This document shows, piece by piece, positions 26,503 to 38,803 of a DNA stretch of 64,000 bases. The stretch is taken from assembly GCA_022702545.1 (NCBI GenBank), contig JAHRBC010000001.1:6758001-6822000 (forward strand). The letters are read 5' to 3'. Each line of letters begins with the position of its first letter. Positions within the stretch are counted from its first letter, which is position 1. The DNA comes from Phycomyces nitens. Taxonomy: Eukaryota; Mucoromycota; Mucoromycetes; Mucorales; Phycomycetaceae. The notes under the pieces were generated by a model. It did not search any database and was not told where the DNA came from. It worked only from the letters and a program-made list of their open reading frames with translations. The translations under genes were made by a program, and so were the position numbers.

Positions 26503-29500
26503 TTAAGCACGTTCAGGCTCTTCATAGAGACAGCCAGACGACTCTATTGGGCTCTTTACTCCAACACTCGAAGCAGGAGATCCACCGGGTGTGCCGAATG
26601 CTGTCCACAGACGTGAATACACACTCGATCTTTTCTTGCTGTTGCTGTTTGGACCGCTGCTATGCGAAGCAGTTGAGTGAGTGGAAGTCATGCTGTCTGA
26701 CGAAGCTCGACTGGACTCAACTATCGAGAAACCATTGCTGTGAGTACGCTCATGGTTCCCAGTGCCCTCGCGCGGGGATGTGGGAGAAGATCCTCGGTAG
26801 GCCAGCATCGACAAAGAAGCAGCCGAACTACGCTTGATCTGAACAGACGATGCACGACGTTGTTGGAAAGAGGCCCGAGGAGAAATTGGTCCAAACGACG
26901 AAGTCTCGTGTTCGACAATCTTGAACTTGGCTTCGGCCAACAGCTTTTCAAGTTCACGGCATCTCAATTCGCTTTCAATGTACATCTTTTGGTATTCTCC
27001 ATTCTGGGCGTTGTTATGGTCATTGTTCCAACCCATCTGCAGAGTGTGTCGACGACTAGGCTGGTTAGCCGTAGGCTCTTCTGGGGTCTTGAATAGTGTG
27101 CGATGGGCAGCAAACACTTCTTCGGTAAACGAACCACGGGGCATAAGGTATTCACGCTTCTCCTCTTCGAGCTGTCTTACACGCCCCTCGAGTGCCTCGA
27201 CCTCCTTGCCGAGTGCCAACTTCTCGAGCTGCAGCTCGGTAGATGTCTTTTTAGCCACTGCCGTCAATTCAGCCAGATCCTCGTTTTCTTTGATTAGCTC
27301 ATCGCGCTCAGCAAACAGCTCCTCCTTGTCAATCTGATGCGCCTCAATCTCATTCTGCAGATCCATGACCTTTTCGACCATCGAAAGTTGGCCATCTTGG
27401 GCAACCTGAAGTTTCTGCTTGCATTCTTCATAGTTATGGCATAGGTTTTCGTATTTTTGGCCCATCTCAAAGTTGGCCAGCTTAAAGGATACCAGCTCGG
27501 CTGTGACATTGCGCATCATGCTGTCGTCTTCTTCAGTATGGCTACGTTGCTTAATCTCGCTTTCAACATGTCGGTTTGCCTGACCAGACTGGTCAACATT
27601 GGTCTTTTCTTCTCCTTCTTCTTCCTCTTTTTCAGACTCTTCGTCACTGATGTCTCCTGCGACAGTTGTAGCCGCCGTGTCATCGCTGCTGGCACATCGA
27701 CTGCCCTGAGATCCAACAGAGGACCGAGTAGAGGCTGCTGAATTGCGCTTGGCTTGACGATCTTCCATGATATTCTTTGGGTTGGCAAGGCTAGGGTCGT
27801 TGGGATCAACCGAGAGAGCTCCGGCAATAAGCGCACCAAAGTCTCCTGTCAGACGAAGTGATTCGACAAATGAGCGGAACTGTCCGTCCTGCTCAAGCTC
27901 CTGCAGCCTGGCGACTTCCTCTACCCGTGCCTGATAGACGGGATCAAATACACTGGTTGGGGTGTCAACTGGACTCATGATCTGTGTTTCGGGATGTTTG
28001 GCAGCAGCAAGCTTGGCTTTGTATTTCTTGACGCGCCTGACAAGAGTGTCATTGAGCTTCATGATCTGAGCATGTTCGGCCTCCTGGTCCATTTCGCGCA
28101 TCTTGACGGTCATAAGATCTTCTGAGAGAACAGAGTGCTCCTTTTGAAGCTGAGACAACGCAACGACAAGATCTTCAATCTGCTGGTGCAGAAGAGGGAC
28201 AGTGCGGTCTTGGGTTTTCTCAGGTGCAGAAGAAACAGGGATATTTGGAGAGGAGAGGTGGCGCTGCATCATAGGGGATGTGGGTTGCGAGATGACTGGC
28301 GTGGTTGGGGTTGGAACGACTGATTCGTTACCCCAGTTGAACCAAGACTCACGACGGCTGTTCTTCTTGTCAGTCTTTGGCTTGGTTCCCCAACCCCCGA
28401 ATCGAACAGCGAGCACCTGGTGGGCTCTGTCCTTTTCCTGGGCGAGTTCACGGTCATGGCTGTCTGCAATACTGTCCATCTTGGCCTTTGAGATCATGGC
28501 ACTAAGGGACATGGTGTCTGCAATGACCGTGTCAATGTTTCCATCGTAAGCATCTTCATAGAGCTTGCGAGATGAGAGATAGATCATGAGCTCTTCAAAG
28601 TCATCGATCAAAAGCATGTTTTCTTCGTTCTTGACCATTAGGGCAATTGCCACACGTGTGATTGTCTCGACAGCACCTTCAACCAGAGCAAGATCATAGA
28701 TGCGGAGAACTAGAGGGAGAGGAAGCGAGTAGGCAAACAGGGTGAGATACCACTGGGAAGCGTACATGGCTGGGTGGATAGAATGTTGGGCCAGATGGCT
28801 CTCGAGACGAGGGCATCGCTGGGAAAGTAAGGTCTGGAACTGATGCAGACGAAGGTGAAGGCCTTCCATGTTGAGAGTAAACATGGTACGCATATCATAG
28901 GTCTCCATCAACCTAACAATAGAAAACTTTAGACCAAAACTTGGTTGTCTGGTGCATGGATTATTTACCTCACAAACACACAGAACGCTTGCTTTTCTGG
29001 CATCTATTGATGTAAAAAGTCAGTGAAAAATAACATTGCATTGCATTACATGTGGAATGAAAAAAAAGAAAGAAAGAAAAGATACTTTACCACCATCAGA
29101 AGAGGTCCGACCAGAAATGCAAGGCCTTGACAATAGCCCACATGGGCATCGTACACACTATAGGCCTTTAGAAGACGACCCATGGCCTGCTGGCCTTCAC
29201 CTCCGTCGGCCTTGAACATTTCAATGTGAGGGAATGTACGGGAGAGATCGCGCTTGATGACCCGTTCGTAGGGAGAAGGGCTCTGGGTTTCTTCTTGAAC
29301 TAGACTATCGTACATTGATTCCAAGTTTGTGGCCGAGGAACGTGCGATGGCTTGCCACACTACCCCTCTGAGGCGATGAGGGATACCGCCGTAACGCAAT
29401 TTGGCAGCCAGCAGGTGGGGTAATTTAGCAGCAGCCATTGGGAAATCATCGACTACACACTGCCAAAAGTCCCAATCAGACACGTTTGCAGACTCGAGAG

Positions 29501-30197
29501 TGTGCTTGATTGAGCTTCGGTTCAACAGGGCCTCGGTGTCATCGCGTGTGGGTGAAAAGGTGTTATCGGAAACGAGGGTTCGTAGGGTGGAGAAATCAGC
29601 CTTGAGACGGTTGGATTCTATACAGACAGATTTAGGGTCGGCATTCAAAAGAGCATTTTGACGCTCAAGGCGAGCCAAGAGATATTCTTCAGAGTCCTAA
29701 AAAAATTATCACATTTGTATATAATTAATTAATTAATTATAATAATAATAATAATAATAAGTCAAGAAACGTTGCTACGTTACCTGGGGAGGCAACTTGG
29801 CATTCTCGGCTTCAAGGCGTCGGAAACGGTCGCTATTTGACTCGCTGCTGCCAGTAGACAGAGTGCGAGTGTGGGCTGCCATGTGTCCATAGACCTTTAG
29901 TTTCTCTGGCGAGGTAGGAATGCGTCGTCGTTCGGCCAATGTAAGAGTAGATGTCGATTTGTGAAGTTGAGGAACTTTCATTTGTGAGATGTGGCCATCG
30001 ACAGACTTGGATGGCGTTGGCTGGGCGAGATGAGAAAGATTGGCAGCCTTGAGGATCTCATTGACACTGACAGGACTATCGGCCTGTTGGAGCTGGCGAA
30101 GTCGGTCAAGCACCTCGGGAGCCAAGGCGACTGGCGTAGGTGAGGGTGACAACTGAGCTGGGTGCTGAGGTGTGGGCTCGAGTGCAATATTGGACAT
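26503..30197 (-). CDS. TBC-domain Rab GTPase-activating protein with long coiled coil (Gyp5/EVI5-like)
   Basis: Predicted GAP for a Rab GTPase in secretory or Golgi traffic. Read from ATG at 30197 (MSNIALEPTPQHP) to TAA at 26503, about 1,150 residues in five or so exons. Introns lie near 29700-29783, 28990-29085 and 28916-28970. The N-terminal 190 residues are disordered. The TBC domain follows with GIPHRLRGVVWQAIARS, the arginine-finger motif IKRDLSRTFP (IxxDxxR), and the glutamine-finger YCQGLAFLVGPLL. Further on, HLAQHSIHPAMYASQWYLTL, FAYSLPLPLVLRIYDL and IALMVKNEENMLL complete the fold. The remaining about 650 residues are Ser-rich linkers and heptad-rich coiled coils (HSVLSEDLMTVKMREMDQEA and the DLQNEIEAHQIDKEELFAER region), ending with a Ser/Thr-rich tail. 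The architecture of TBC then coiled coil matches fungal Gyp5/Gyl1 and animal EVI5. Confidence 0.92.
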
Positions 30198-31536
30198 GGT
30201 AATACTCTCTGGTTCGTATGGATCTCTTTCGTATATGGCTATTGTGTATGTATATAATTATAATTATAATTATATGTATATATATGTGTGTATATATATA
30301 TACGATCAAATAATTATATCAATCTAGTAAATCTTTATGTGTTATGAATATAATATATATTTTCATAAACACATATATTTAGTGTCCTTTGGAAGAAATG
30401 ATCTTGATATATTTATATATATATATATTAATGGCCAGGATTTTGGTGAAGTGTGTTGCTTGGGTGAATGTGTGGAGGTGCGGATCCTAGAGAGAAAAAA
30501 ATAAATAAGCTCCAACTGTGATGGCTTATATACTCCTTTGACTTTGGTACGACATCCGTGTTACATTTCCCACATGGTAGGAAAGAAATATAAAAATTAC
30601 ACGAGGTCCTTTACCCACTTGTCTTTTAGGTAAGCTATCCAAGGGACAGACGATAGGCTTCATAGACTGACCTACCTCAAGGACCTCTACCATGTCGCAA
30701 GATGATGGGGACGATGGGGACGCTGATAGGGGAATGGTGGATTAGATTATATAAAAAATAAAAAGTAAACTCCTTTTTCCATTATCTGAATGATAGCGAT
30801 TATAACAAGGAGTCGTTTCGCATGCTTCATGTAAGAACAAGAAGATTAGTACATGATTATTGCCATCAGAATTTCGGTTTCCTTAGTTTAGAGTCTTACT
30901 CTCTCTTTCTTTCTTTTTTATAAATAAATAAAAGCCAACAAGAAGGGAGAAGAAGAAAAAGGGGGTCGTTCTTTTTGGTTCTGGGGTGAGGTTAGGGCAT
31001 AGCCAAGGTATCTTTTGGGCGGCAAGATGATGAAGGATGTTGAAGGGTTGAGGATAATGGTCTTGGTCTTGGTTCTCATTATGTTTGTCAAACCAAAACA
31101 CACGCACACAGAGAGATATATTGGATACCAATTTGATCCTCTTGATCCTGTGTATTGTTTAGAATGGTGTAAAACTAATCCTCTTGACAATTGGAACTCC
31201 AACATCTCTATTGACGCTAAAAAAGGGCTATACTATATAAAAAGAAAAAGTCTGCAACCTTTATTTTGACCCCTCTTTATTCAAGCAGGATTTTCATGTA
31301 TTCCAACAATTGACATTTTTGTTGGCCAAAATAAACATTTATACAAGTGATATTCACTGCAAGCATGGTTACATTGTGGTAGTACTCATCAAACTATTGT
31401 GTATCAGAAATATATAGTAATACACAATTCATAAAATGACACCATTAATTATAAAAAATAAAAAAAGGTGTGTATATATGTATATATTTTTTATATATAT
31501 TTTATATATAGAGTGAGTGAGTGAGTGAATATGTCA
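30198..31536. other. Intergenic DNA
   Basis: Promoter side of the TBC gene and 3' flank of the threonyl-tRNA synthetase gene. (AT)n and (GTATAT)n tracts lie near 30245-30305 and 31470-31530. No gene supported. Confidence 0.5.
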
Positions 31537-34264
31537 TTAAAGCTTGTTTTCCAGGTTCTTGTTCTTCTTGAGGTTCACGACTGACTCGATAACCTTGTCC
31601 AATGGAATAGTCTGTCCCTTGGCCTTGGTGCCAACATCGTCTCTGTTACGCACATTGACTGATCGAGTGTTGGCCTCTTCAGCTCCGACAACTAAGAGAG
31701 ACCTTGTTAGTTTCTGTGGTAACCATGACAAAATATCGCTTACCAAAGATGAAGTTGTACTGAGCCAGCTCACTGTTTCTGATCTTCTTGTTGAGGGTAT
31801 TGTCTGACAGATCGGCATCAGCATAGATTCCAAGAGAAGACAATTTCTCGACAATTTCCTGAGCATAGTCAAAGAATGCAGCAGCCACAGGGATGACATT
31901 GACCTGGCGAGGGGACAGCCAAAAGGGGAATTTACCAGCAAAGTGCTCAATCAAAATACCCATCATACGCTCCACGGATCCAAGAATGGCACGGTGGATA
32001 ATCACAGGGCGGGCAAAGTTGAGGTCGGTCTCGGTGTTATCAGTGCGGAACTCCAACTTGAAGCGTTCTGGCAACTGGAAATCGAGCTGGATAGTAGCAC
32101 ACTGGTGTTTACGGCGAAGGGCGTCTGAGATAACAATGTCGACCTTGGGGCCATAGAATGCACCATCTCCAGGGTTAAGTTCCCAGGTAGCACCATGCTT
32201 GTTGGCAAACTCATTCAAGGAAGTCTCCAGGGTCTATAAACAGCAAACACGTCAAACATATCAATACCACCAAACCCTCTTTTCTTTCTCTTTTTCTTTT
32301 TTATATACCTTTTCAGCATTGTCCCACACACTGATTTCACCGATAAAGTTCTCGGGACGAGTCGAGAGCTTGAGATGGAAATCAAAGCCAAAGATGCCGT
32401 ACACATGGTGCAAAAAGTCGAAACAGCTAGCCATCTCTTGTGCAATCTACCACACACTCAAATGTCAGTCTCTACTGGTATCTCTTCTAGTATCTCTACT
32501 AGTCATGTCATACCTGATCCTGACGGCAGAAAATGTGGGCATCGTCCTGCTGGAAACGACGTACACGGGTCAAGCCAGACAAGGCACCCGAGAACTCATT
32601 ACGATGGAGGACACCGAAATCAGCCAGGCGAATAGGCAACTCGCGGTAACTTCTCTCCTTGTGACCAAACATCAAACAATGGCCAGGGCAGTTCATGGGC
32701 TTCAAGGCAAACTCTTCCTTGTCAACCTCAAAGCAGAACATGTTCTCCTTGTACTTGGCAGCGTGTCCAGACTGGTTCCAGAGCTTGAGGTTGAACATGT
32801 TGGGGGTAATAACCTCGGTGAAACCTCTTTGGGTGTATTCGCCCTAGATGACAGAAACATTAGCCACATAAATATCTATAAACCATTTGTTTTTGGTTAC
32901 CTTGATCATGTCCATCAGAGCATTATAGACACGGGTGCCATGGGGAAGCATGAATGCAGATCCGGGAGACAATTCGTGGAAGAAAAAGAGCTCTTGTTCC
33001 TAATGCACGGGTTGGTATACCAACACCAACGCCAACAACAGCCTTATAAAATCACCACTTACCTTGCCAATCTTGCGATGGTCGCGCTTGGAGGCCTCTT
33101 CCAAGAACTTTTTGTATTCAGTCATCTGCTTCTTGTCAGGGAAGGAAATGCCGTAGATACGCTGGAGAGAGTCGTTCTTGGCATCACCCAAAAAGTAGGA
33201 AGACGAGTTCTTGGTGATCGTCAGGGCCTTTACACGACCAGTGTGGGGCAAGTGAGGTCCAAGACACAGATCGATGAGAGGTCCGCAACGGTAGACAGTG
33301 GTGGAGGTCTTGTCGGGGATCTTGTCCTTGATGATGTGGACCTTGTAAGGGTTGTGCTTGAACATCTCGAGCAACTCATCTTTGGTCATGACAAGACGCT
33401 CAAAGGGCTGCTTCTCCTTGGTGATGGTGCCAACCAACTTTTCAAGACTGGCGTAATCCTGCTGGGTAACAGCACTATAAACATACGATTGGTTTCCAAT
33501 GTCAGAGTCAGAAACATGCAAGACATATAAGCCAATCCAATCTTACCGATCCTTTACACCCATCTCGTAATAGAAACCGTCTTCCAATGGAGGACCGATA
33601 CACAAGTGACAGCCATAGTGTCTCTCACAGGCCTCGCCCATCATATGGGCACTAGAATGCCAAAAGACACGCTTGCCTTCAGGGTTCTCGAAATCAATCA
33701 ACTCGAGTTTGCAGCTCTCCTCAACAGGACGCTCCAAATCCCACAGTTCACCATTGACCTTTGAGATCACTACACGCTCGGCAAGAGACTTTGCAATACC
33801 GGCAGCAATGCTCATAGGAGTAGTTTCCCAGGCAGTTCCCTGCTTGACGGAACCGTCAGGGAGAGTGATTGTGACGGGAACACGGGGCTTTGCTTTAATA
33901 CCGTGTACGCGTCAGTAAATATGGCTCAAGTTTATATTTATATGTATATGTATGTATATGTATATATATTTTACTCACACTTGATGTCAGCATCGCTCTT
34001 GGCCTTGAGGCGGTCAAACATGGCAATGCGATGGGCAAGGTACTCTGGCTTGGGCTCATACTAAACCAACCAGATGAGCTCAATACAATTATTTTAAAGA
34101 GAGAAATTGTAGCATACCTCGAGAGGATACTCGGAATCACCAGTAGGCTTGGAGGCCTTGGGCTTCTTGGCAGCCTTCTTGTCGACTTTCTTGGCAGCCT
34201 CGGGAGCAGGGGTCTCAGCCTTGACACTCATGGCAGCGAGTTTTTCCTCAACGGGAGCTGACAT
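31537..34264 (-). CDS. THS1: Threonyl-tRNA synthetase, cytosolic
   Basis: Charges tRNA-Thr (class II synthetase). Start ATG at 34264 ([15 protein letters not shown]) and stop TAA at 31539-31537, in about nine exons. Order of domains: Lys/Ala-rich N-terminal extension typical of eukaryotic enzymes; TGS domain ([20 protein letters not shown]); editing/SAD domain with [19 protein letters not shown]; catalytic core with zinc-ligand region [12 protein letters not shown]. Then class II motif 2 ([20 protein letters not shown]) with HIFC, motif 3 ([19 protein letters not shown]), and the anticodon-binding domain starting at [12 protein letters not shown] and ending VNVRNRDD. A second in-frame ATG 12 codons downstream (MSVKAE) could also be used. 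All key residues appear intact. Confidence 0.96.
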
Positions 34265-34588
34265 TTCAGGAATAGGAATAAAAAAACAAGAGGTACCAAA
34301 AAAAAAGAGGACTTGATATTTGATTTCTATCCCTACCGATGTTCAAGTCGTACAAGCCACAACAAATAAACTGTTTATTATGGTTATTCCGCAGTAAGCC
34401 AAGAATGACTAATAATGCATGAATTGAAGGCTTGTGGTTTATAATATTTGGGTGGCAATTGAAGAATAGATATTGGTTTTAGGCTGTCAAATAAATGCTA
34501 TCATTTAAATATATATATATTTATTTTAATCTGCTCTCTTTGTTCTCACTATGGATCAAGAAGCTCGTTAAACTTATGTGTGTGCTTT
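34265..34588. other. Short intergenic region
   Basis: Upstream region of THS1 and 3' flank of the velvet gene, AT-rich. I see nothing else in it. Confidence 0.5.
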
Positions 34589-35603
34589 TTAATAATAATA
34601 ATAATAATAATACTTGCCGTCATTTCGAATGGGTATCTTGAGACCTTGCTTGGCAAATGTCTTTGAAAGCTCGGTGGATTCTATAGAGTGTTGAGTAAAT
34701 GGTGAATTGGTGGCACTACCTCTTTACCTGTCATGCCAGGAAACTATTATGATTATATTAGTAAAAGTCAAGAACAATCCTTTGTACCTTTTTAGCAGAA
34801 TAGACAGTGAATGGATCTGAGAAGACTTGAGCAATGATCTTTGATTTGGCATTGGTCTGGAAATCAGAGCTATATTTGTAATGGAAAAATAGATATATTT
34901 GAAATGTTCTTTCTACACAAATAATTTGTTACCTCACTAGTTTCATTAGACTAAACCGAAGAGTATATCGTCCCTCGGTACGAATGCTAAGATCAGGGAA
35001 TGCAAAATACAGCCCTTGTTCTCCCTCTGTATTCTTCAATAAGCTAGGCGAACTGACGAGCGAACCCATCAGGACACGGGTGCATTTGGGTGGATTCGAA
35101 ATGATATTTCGCTCTTCTTTACGATCGTCAGACCAGAGGGTTACATGGAGGACAAAGAAGGGTGTCTGGAGGGTTCTATAGAGAGATCAATATCTCTTGT
35201 TGCATACCAGCCCTACTTACTGGGCATCTACTGGGCCTCTAATGCCATCCTGTTGTACGACCAACTGGACAATAGGCGGAGGGTCGATTGGCCGTCGGTC
35301 TTTTTCACCAAATCCACACATACGTGCATGGAGCGGTTGTTGACAGACTATCAATTCATATGTTCTACAATATCATGAGAATTTAATTTTGATTTATAAG
35401 AGAGCAAACCTCTTTTCTCTTTCATCATAGCCAACTGGTTCACAAGAGGCCATTGATTGGGTTCCAGGTGGCTCTCGGTAGGGCTCTGTAGGATGTGAAT
35501 CGGGTGCGAATCCTAGTCGATTGGTGTCATTGGGAAAAGAAGGAAGGAAATGAGAGTGACTGTCAATGGCCTCATAATGGCGAGGGGAATCGTAATGATG
35601 CAT
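34589..35603 (-). CDS. Velvet-domain transcription factor
   Basis: Fungal regulator of development and secondary metabolism; velvet proteins bind DNA and act as homo- or heterodimers. Six exons on the minus strand (35603-35410, 35364-35221, 35175-34933, 34869-34788, 34743-34728, 34680-34589) sum to 771 nt, giving 256 residues. Velvet hallmarks: [49 protein letters not shown], and, near the end, [20 protein letters not shown] with [20 protein letters not shown]. The first 65 residues are disordered and rich in His/Pro/Asp. Exon 5 is only 16 nt. The frame ends by running into a (TAT)n microsatellite that encodes seven terminal Tyr before TAA. The short, nearly single-domain build is like VelB/VosA-type rather than VeA, but the subgroup is not resolved. 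Confidence 0.9.
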
Positions 35604-35871
35604 CCTTGAGATCCAATAAAGAGATGGAAAAGAGAACAAGAATTGATAATAGACGCACGCGCACGCACGAATGTATATATAAATATAAATATGTATATTT
35701 ATATATATATATATATATATTTATACAAATCGGTTAATATTTTACGCAATCACTGTATTTAGCCTGTCAGAGTTTGGTATTCTATAGATCTACTATTGAA
35801 TCTGCATTGTATTTTGTAATTTTGTACTTCTTTTTGATTATTATTATTATTTTGTTTTTTCTCTGCCTAAC
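35604..35871. other. Velvet upstream / GT49 downstream region
   Basis: Short AT-rich spacer with (TA)n near 35700-35722 and (TTA)n near 35836-35850. Confidence 0.5.
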
Positions 35872-37672
35872 CTATTCCGCCTTGCCTATCAAGCCCTTGC
35901 CCCAGTTCTGAATCACGCGTGAACACTGGGTTCGGATATGCTGTGATCTAGCACCCTTCCAGAGACCAAGTGCATCAAGTTGCCTTGCATGATGCACACA
36001 CTGTTCCCAATAGAATTTGGCATACAAACGGCTCTCAATTACATTCTAGACAAACGGTTAAGTACATCTTTGGGACCATAAAGACTTACATCAAAATCAG
36101 TCAGCACGCCGTCCTTATTCTCAGGCAATTGGACCACAAAATCGTCAGGAAGTACCCAGAACAATGCACCGGTTAGGTAGCTAGAGAACCGACATGCCGA
36201 TCTACTGTCGAGGAATCTTTCGGCACACCTACAATTCACAATTCACAATTGACTCAATACCAATTCGCAAAGTGCTTATCTTATCCTTCTCACCATGGCT
36301 GAACCGTCTTGCTTTCAATCACGACTGGCTCATAGTGAAACTCATACTTTTCAACTAAATAGAGTGTATCTGCATCCTTCCAATGTGTCATATTTGTAGG
36401 TCCCTGATTGGTCTTCCAGTGCTTGTCAACCATGATCATCTCCTCTTCATCTACCAATTCCAACAAACGCGCCTTGTGGTGGGGCACAGTATAGCTCTCC
36501 TTGTCATAACGAGGGAATCCAAAGGTAGGCACTACCAGCACATCACCCTCTCGAAGCACCTTCATAAATGTCGCCTGGTTGGCCTCGAGGGTCTTTCTAA
36601 TATTGGTACCTGGGACCATTGAATTGGGCATCTCCATGATGAATTCTGTTCTTGCAAAAAGACGGGCAAGATTTCGCTCTGCATTACGTGACAAGAGTAC
36701 AGATGGCTGGCGGCCATTGTGGCGAGATAGATGGAGATCCAGACGGGTGGCGAGTTTGGGGTTTTCGTTGTATTGGGCACGAATCTTGCTCATTTCCTGT
36801 AGACCGTCCTTGTCGTCCTTGACCTGCAATGTAGCCGAGACAGGGCCTTTTTTTTACGGATCCAATTATCAATCTCTTGGCAATTCCAAGCCTTGTCTCT
36901 TTATATATATATATATCCCCCATTACCTTGCCAATGCTCTACCAAGCGGACCAATTCGGTCCAGGTTCCAGGTGTGACTGTGGTGATGATGGACACATCC
37001 TCTTCAAAAGGCACCTTTGATGCCTTGAGCCAGTATGGTTCAACAGCTTCGGCAGCTTCATAATAGGACTTTGACAGTAATTTGGCCATCTTTAAGCCAT
37101 GTGACATGCTGTCGACCACTGAATATGTATCGTCTAGTCCAGTGTCAGGATGCCGTGTATATTTTTTTTGGGTGTGGGAATCATGGCAATGTGCACAACT
37201 TACCAGTGTCATAAGTACGCTGGGCCACCCAGTCTTGTCCAAATCTCGAATCCAAGGCTGGTCCGGATCTTAGCCAGTGCCAGCTGTGGTTGATTGACAA
37301 GAAGACCGAGAATATACAGTAGACCAAGAGTAGGAACCTAACGGTCTTTGAGCGATACAATGACATTATCTTTGATTTCTTTTGGGTTCCTCCGAATGCA
37401 ACGCCATGCTTGTCATGGGGTAAGTATGGACCTCCTGCTGGATCCAGAAATGAATCGATCGAGTACAATAATTTCTGACACCTCAGTTTGATGCTGAGCC
37501 ACATTGAGCCATGGCGTTGCTTGGATGACATTAATGGAGATGATCCTAGGTCATTTGTTGGAGGAGGAGAGATACTTCCGAGACGACCGAGATGAGGGCT
37601 CTTTTCGGGGTAGATGGTTGCCAGTTGAATTGATCCTCTTCGTTGGTGGGATGTGGATCTCGGATTGGACAT
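35872..37672 (-). CDS. Type II membrane glycosyltransferase, GT49 (LARGE/B4GAT1-like)
   Basis: Predicted Golgi glycosyltransferase. Read from ATG at 37672 (MSNPRSTSHQRRGS) to TAG at 35874-35872 in several exons. The N-terminal 110 residues are cytosolic and Ser/Pro-rich. The single membrane anchor follows (VRFLLLVYCIFSVFLSI). The lumenal part has the GT49 pattern: DVSIITTVTPGTWTELVRLV, EHWQGPVSATLQVKDD (joined across an intron), RNAERNLARLFARTEFIMEM, EGDVLVVPTFGFPRYD, and, after the next intron, CAERFLDSRSACRFSSYLTG with LFWVLPDDFVVQLPE. The last exon encodes RLYAKFYWEQCVHHAR and ends LIGKAE. LARGE/B4GAT1 add glucuronic acid to glycans in animals; the fungal substrate is unknown. The catalytic DxD could not be assigned with confidence. 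Confidence 0.85.
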
Positions 37673-37962
37673 TTTTGGTGATTTATAAAAGACAAAATGT
37701 TACGGAGACCGTGGATGTTTGAGAGAGAGAGTGTGTGTATGTATGTATGTATATATATTCTTTGTAGAGATGACGTGGACGTGGACGTGGACGTGGACGT
37801 GGTTCAATGGACCTAGTGATATATCAATAAGAAATAAACAGATTGGGTAGGCTTCTCGAGAGGAACAGGTGGCTGGCTTATATCAAGACAACAAAGCCCA
37901 CAAGAATGCTATATATATATATATATGTATATATATGTGTATATATATATATATATATAAAT

Positions 37963-37993
<31 letters not shown>

Positions 37994-38464
37994 TAGGCCA
38001 AAGGATAGGCTTTTTTTTGGCTTCTGACTTGACTGGGTTTGTATTACCACGGGTACAGACAAGTCAGACAAAATGATCCTCGGCTATTTGTCTCCTTTTT
38101 ATATACATTAGTCTTTTTGTATCCAACTGCCGATTAACCACGCTGGAGATTGCCCTGTTGAGCAGAGAGACGATCCTGCCCTGGATGGACAATTGGATCG
38201 AATTTGCTACCTAGAGCTGGACTGAAACGAGGGTTAATAATTATCAATATAACGGTAGTGATACATAAAGGTATTGGAATATAAATATAATAATAATAAT
38301 GATGTTAATAATGGTGGTAGGCCAAGCATTTTTACAAATATATATATATAAATATATATTTAAATATATAAATATAAATATAAATATTTTAAATATAAAT
38401 ATAAATCATATTTTCGAACCCTCGGACTGTCAAATCCACCTCTCTTCTCTTCTCTCCCACTTCC
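37673..38464. other. Divergent intergenic region with microsatellites
   Basis: This lies between the GT49 gene (minus) and the CYSTM gene (plus). It holds (GTAT)n near 37736-37760, (GACGTG)n at 37772-37802, (TA)n and (GA)n near 37908-37992, and (ATAAAT)n near 38338-38410. No ORF is supported. Confidence 0.55.
37772..37802. repeat. (GACGTG)n hexanucleotide repeat
   Basis: Five tandem GACGTG units plus one base lie about 100 bp upstream of the GT49 start. Each unit contains ACGTG, the core of many bZIP/bHLH sites, so it could act as a clustered binding site. Confidence 0.75.
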
Positions 38465-38803
38465 ATGTCTTACGCTCCCCAACAGAACGGTGGCTATTAC
38501 CAACCCCCTCAGCAAGGCTATTACCCTCAGCAGGCACCACCACAGGGCTACTATCCTCCACAACAGGGTGGTTTCTACCAGCCAACGTAAGTATCCAGTG
38601 TCCTGAACAACTAATCACTGATTTCATTTCTCTACTCAGCCCTCCTCCCCAGACAATCTATGTCCAGCAAGGACCACCACAGAGACAGGACGATGGCTGC
38701 TGCACTGCTTGGTAAGCCAATGGCCATGATTACAAAAAGTACTCATTTGTTGTCTAGTTTGGCTGGTATGCTGTGTTGCTGTGTGCTAGAGGAATGTTGT
38801 TAA
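38465..38803 (+). CDS. Cysteine-rich transmembrane (CYSTM) small protein
   Basis: Tiny stress-type membrane protein. Exons 38465-38586, 38640-38711 and 38758-38803 total 240 nt, giving 79 residues; each junction has GTAAGT/GTAAGC and AG. The N-terminal part is a Gln/Pro/Tyr/Gly-rich repeat (QQGYYPQQAPPQGYYPPQQG). The C-terminus is DDGCCTACLAGMLCCCVLEE followed by CC. A Q/P/Y/G-rich tail with a terminal Cys-rich module CCxxCxxxxxCCCxxxxCC is the definition of the CYSTM family, tail-anchored proteins linked to metal and stress tolerance in eukaryotes. No single long ORF reveals it because the exons are short. Confidence 0.9.

Noticed and set aside
26921..27337. 138-codon plus-strand ORF (and others antisense to 26503-28911)
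   Set aside because: They are shadows of the TBC/coiled-coil gene, Ser-rich because the sense strand is coiled-coil coding.
30690..30745. Short acidic ORF starting MSQDDGDDGDADRG
   Set aside because: It has only 17 codons, is repetitive, and has no supporting context.
32199..33530. 443-codon plus-strand ORF
   Set aside because: It is antisense to the well-supported threonyl-tRNA synthetase exons and introns; its translation has no domain.
38405..38440. Possible tRNA T-arm (TTCGAACCCT)
   Set aside because: No acceptor or anticodon arm could be paired around it; it is in the leader of the CYSTM gene. I found no tRNA in the window.
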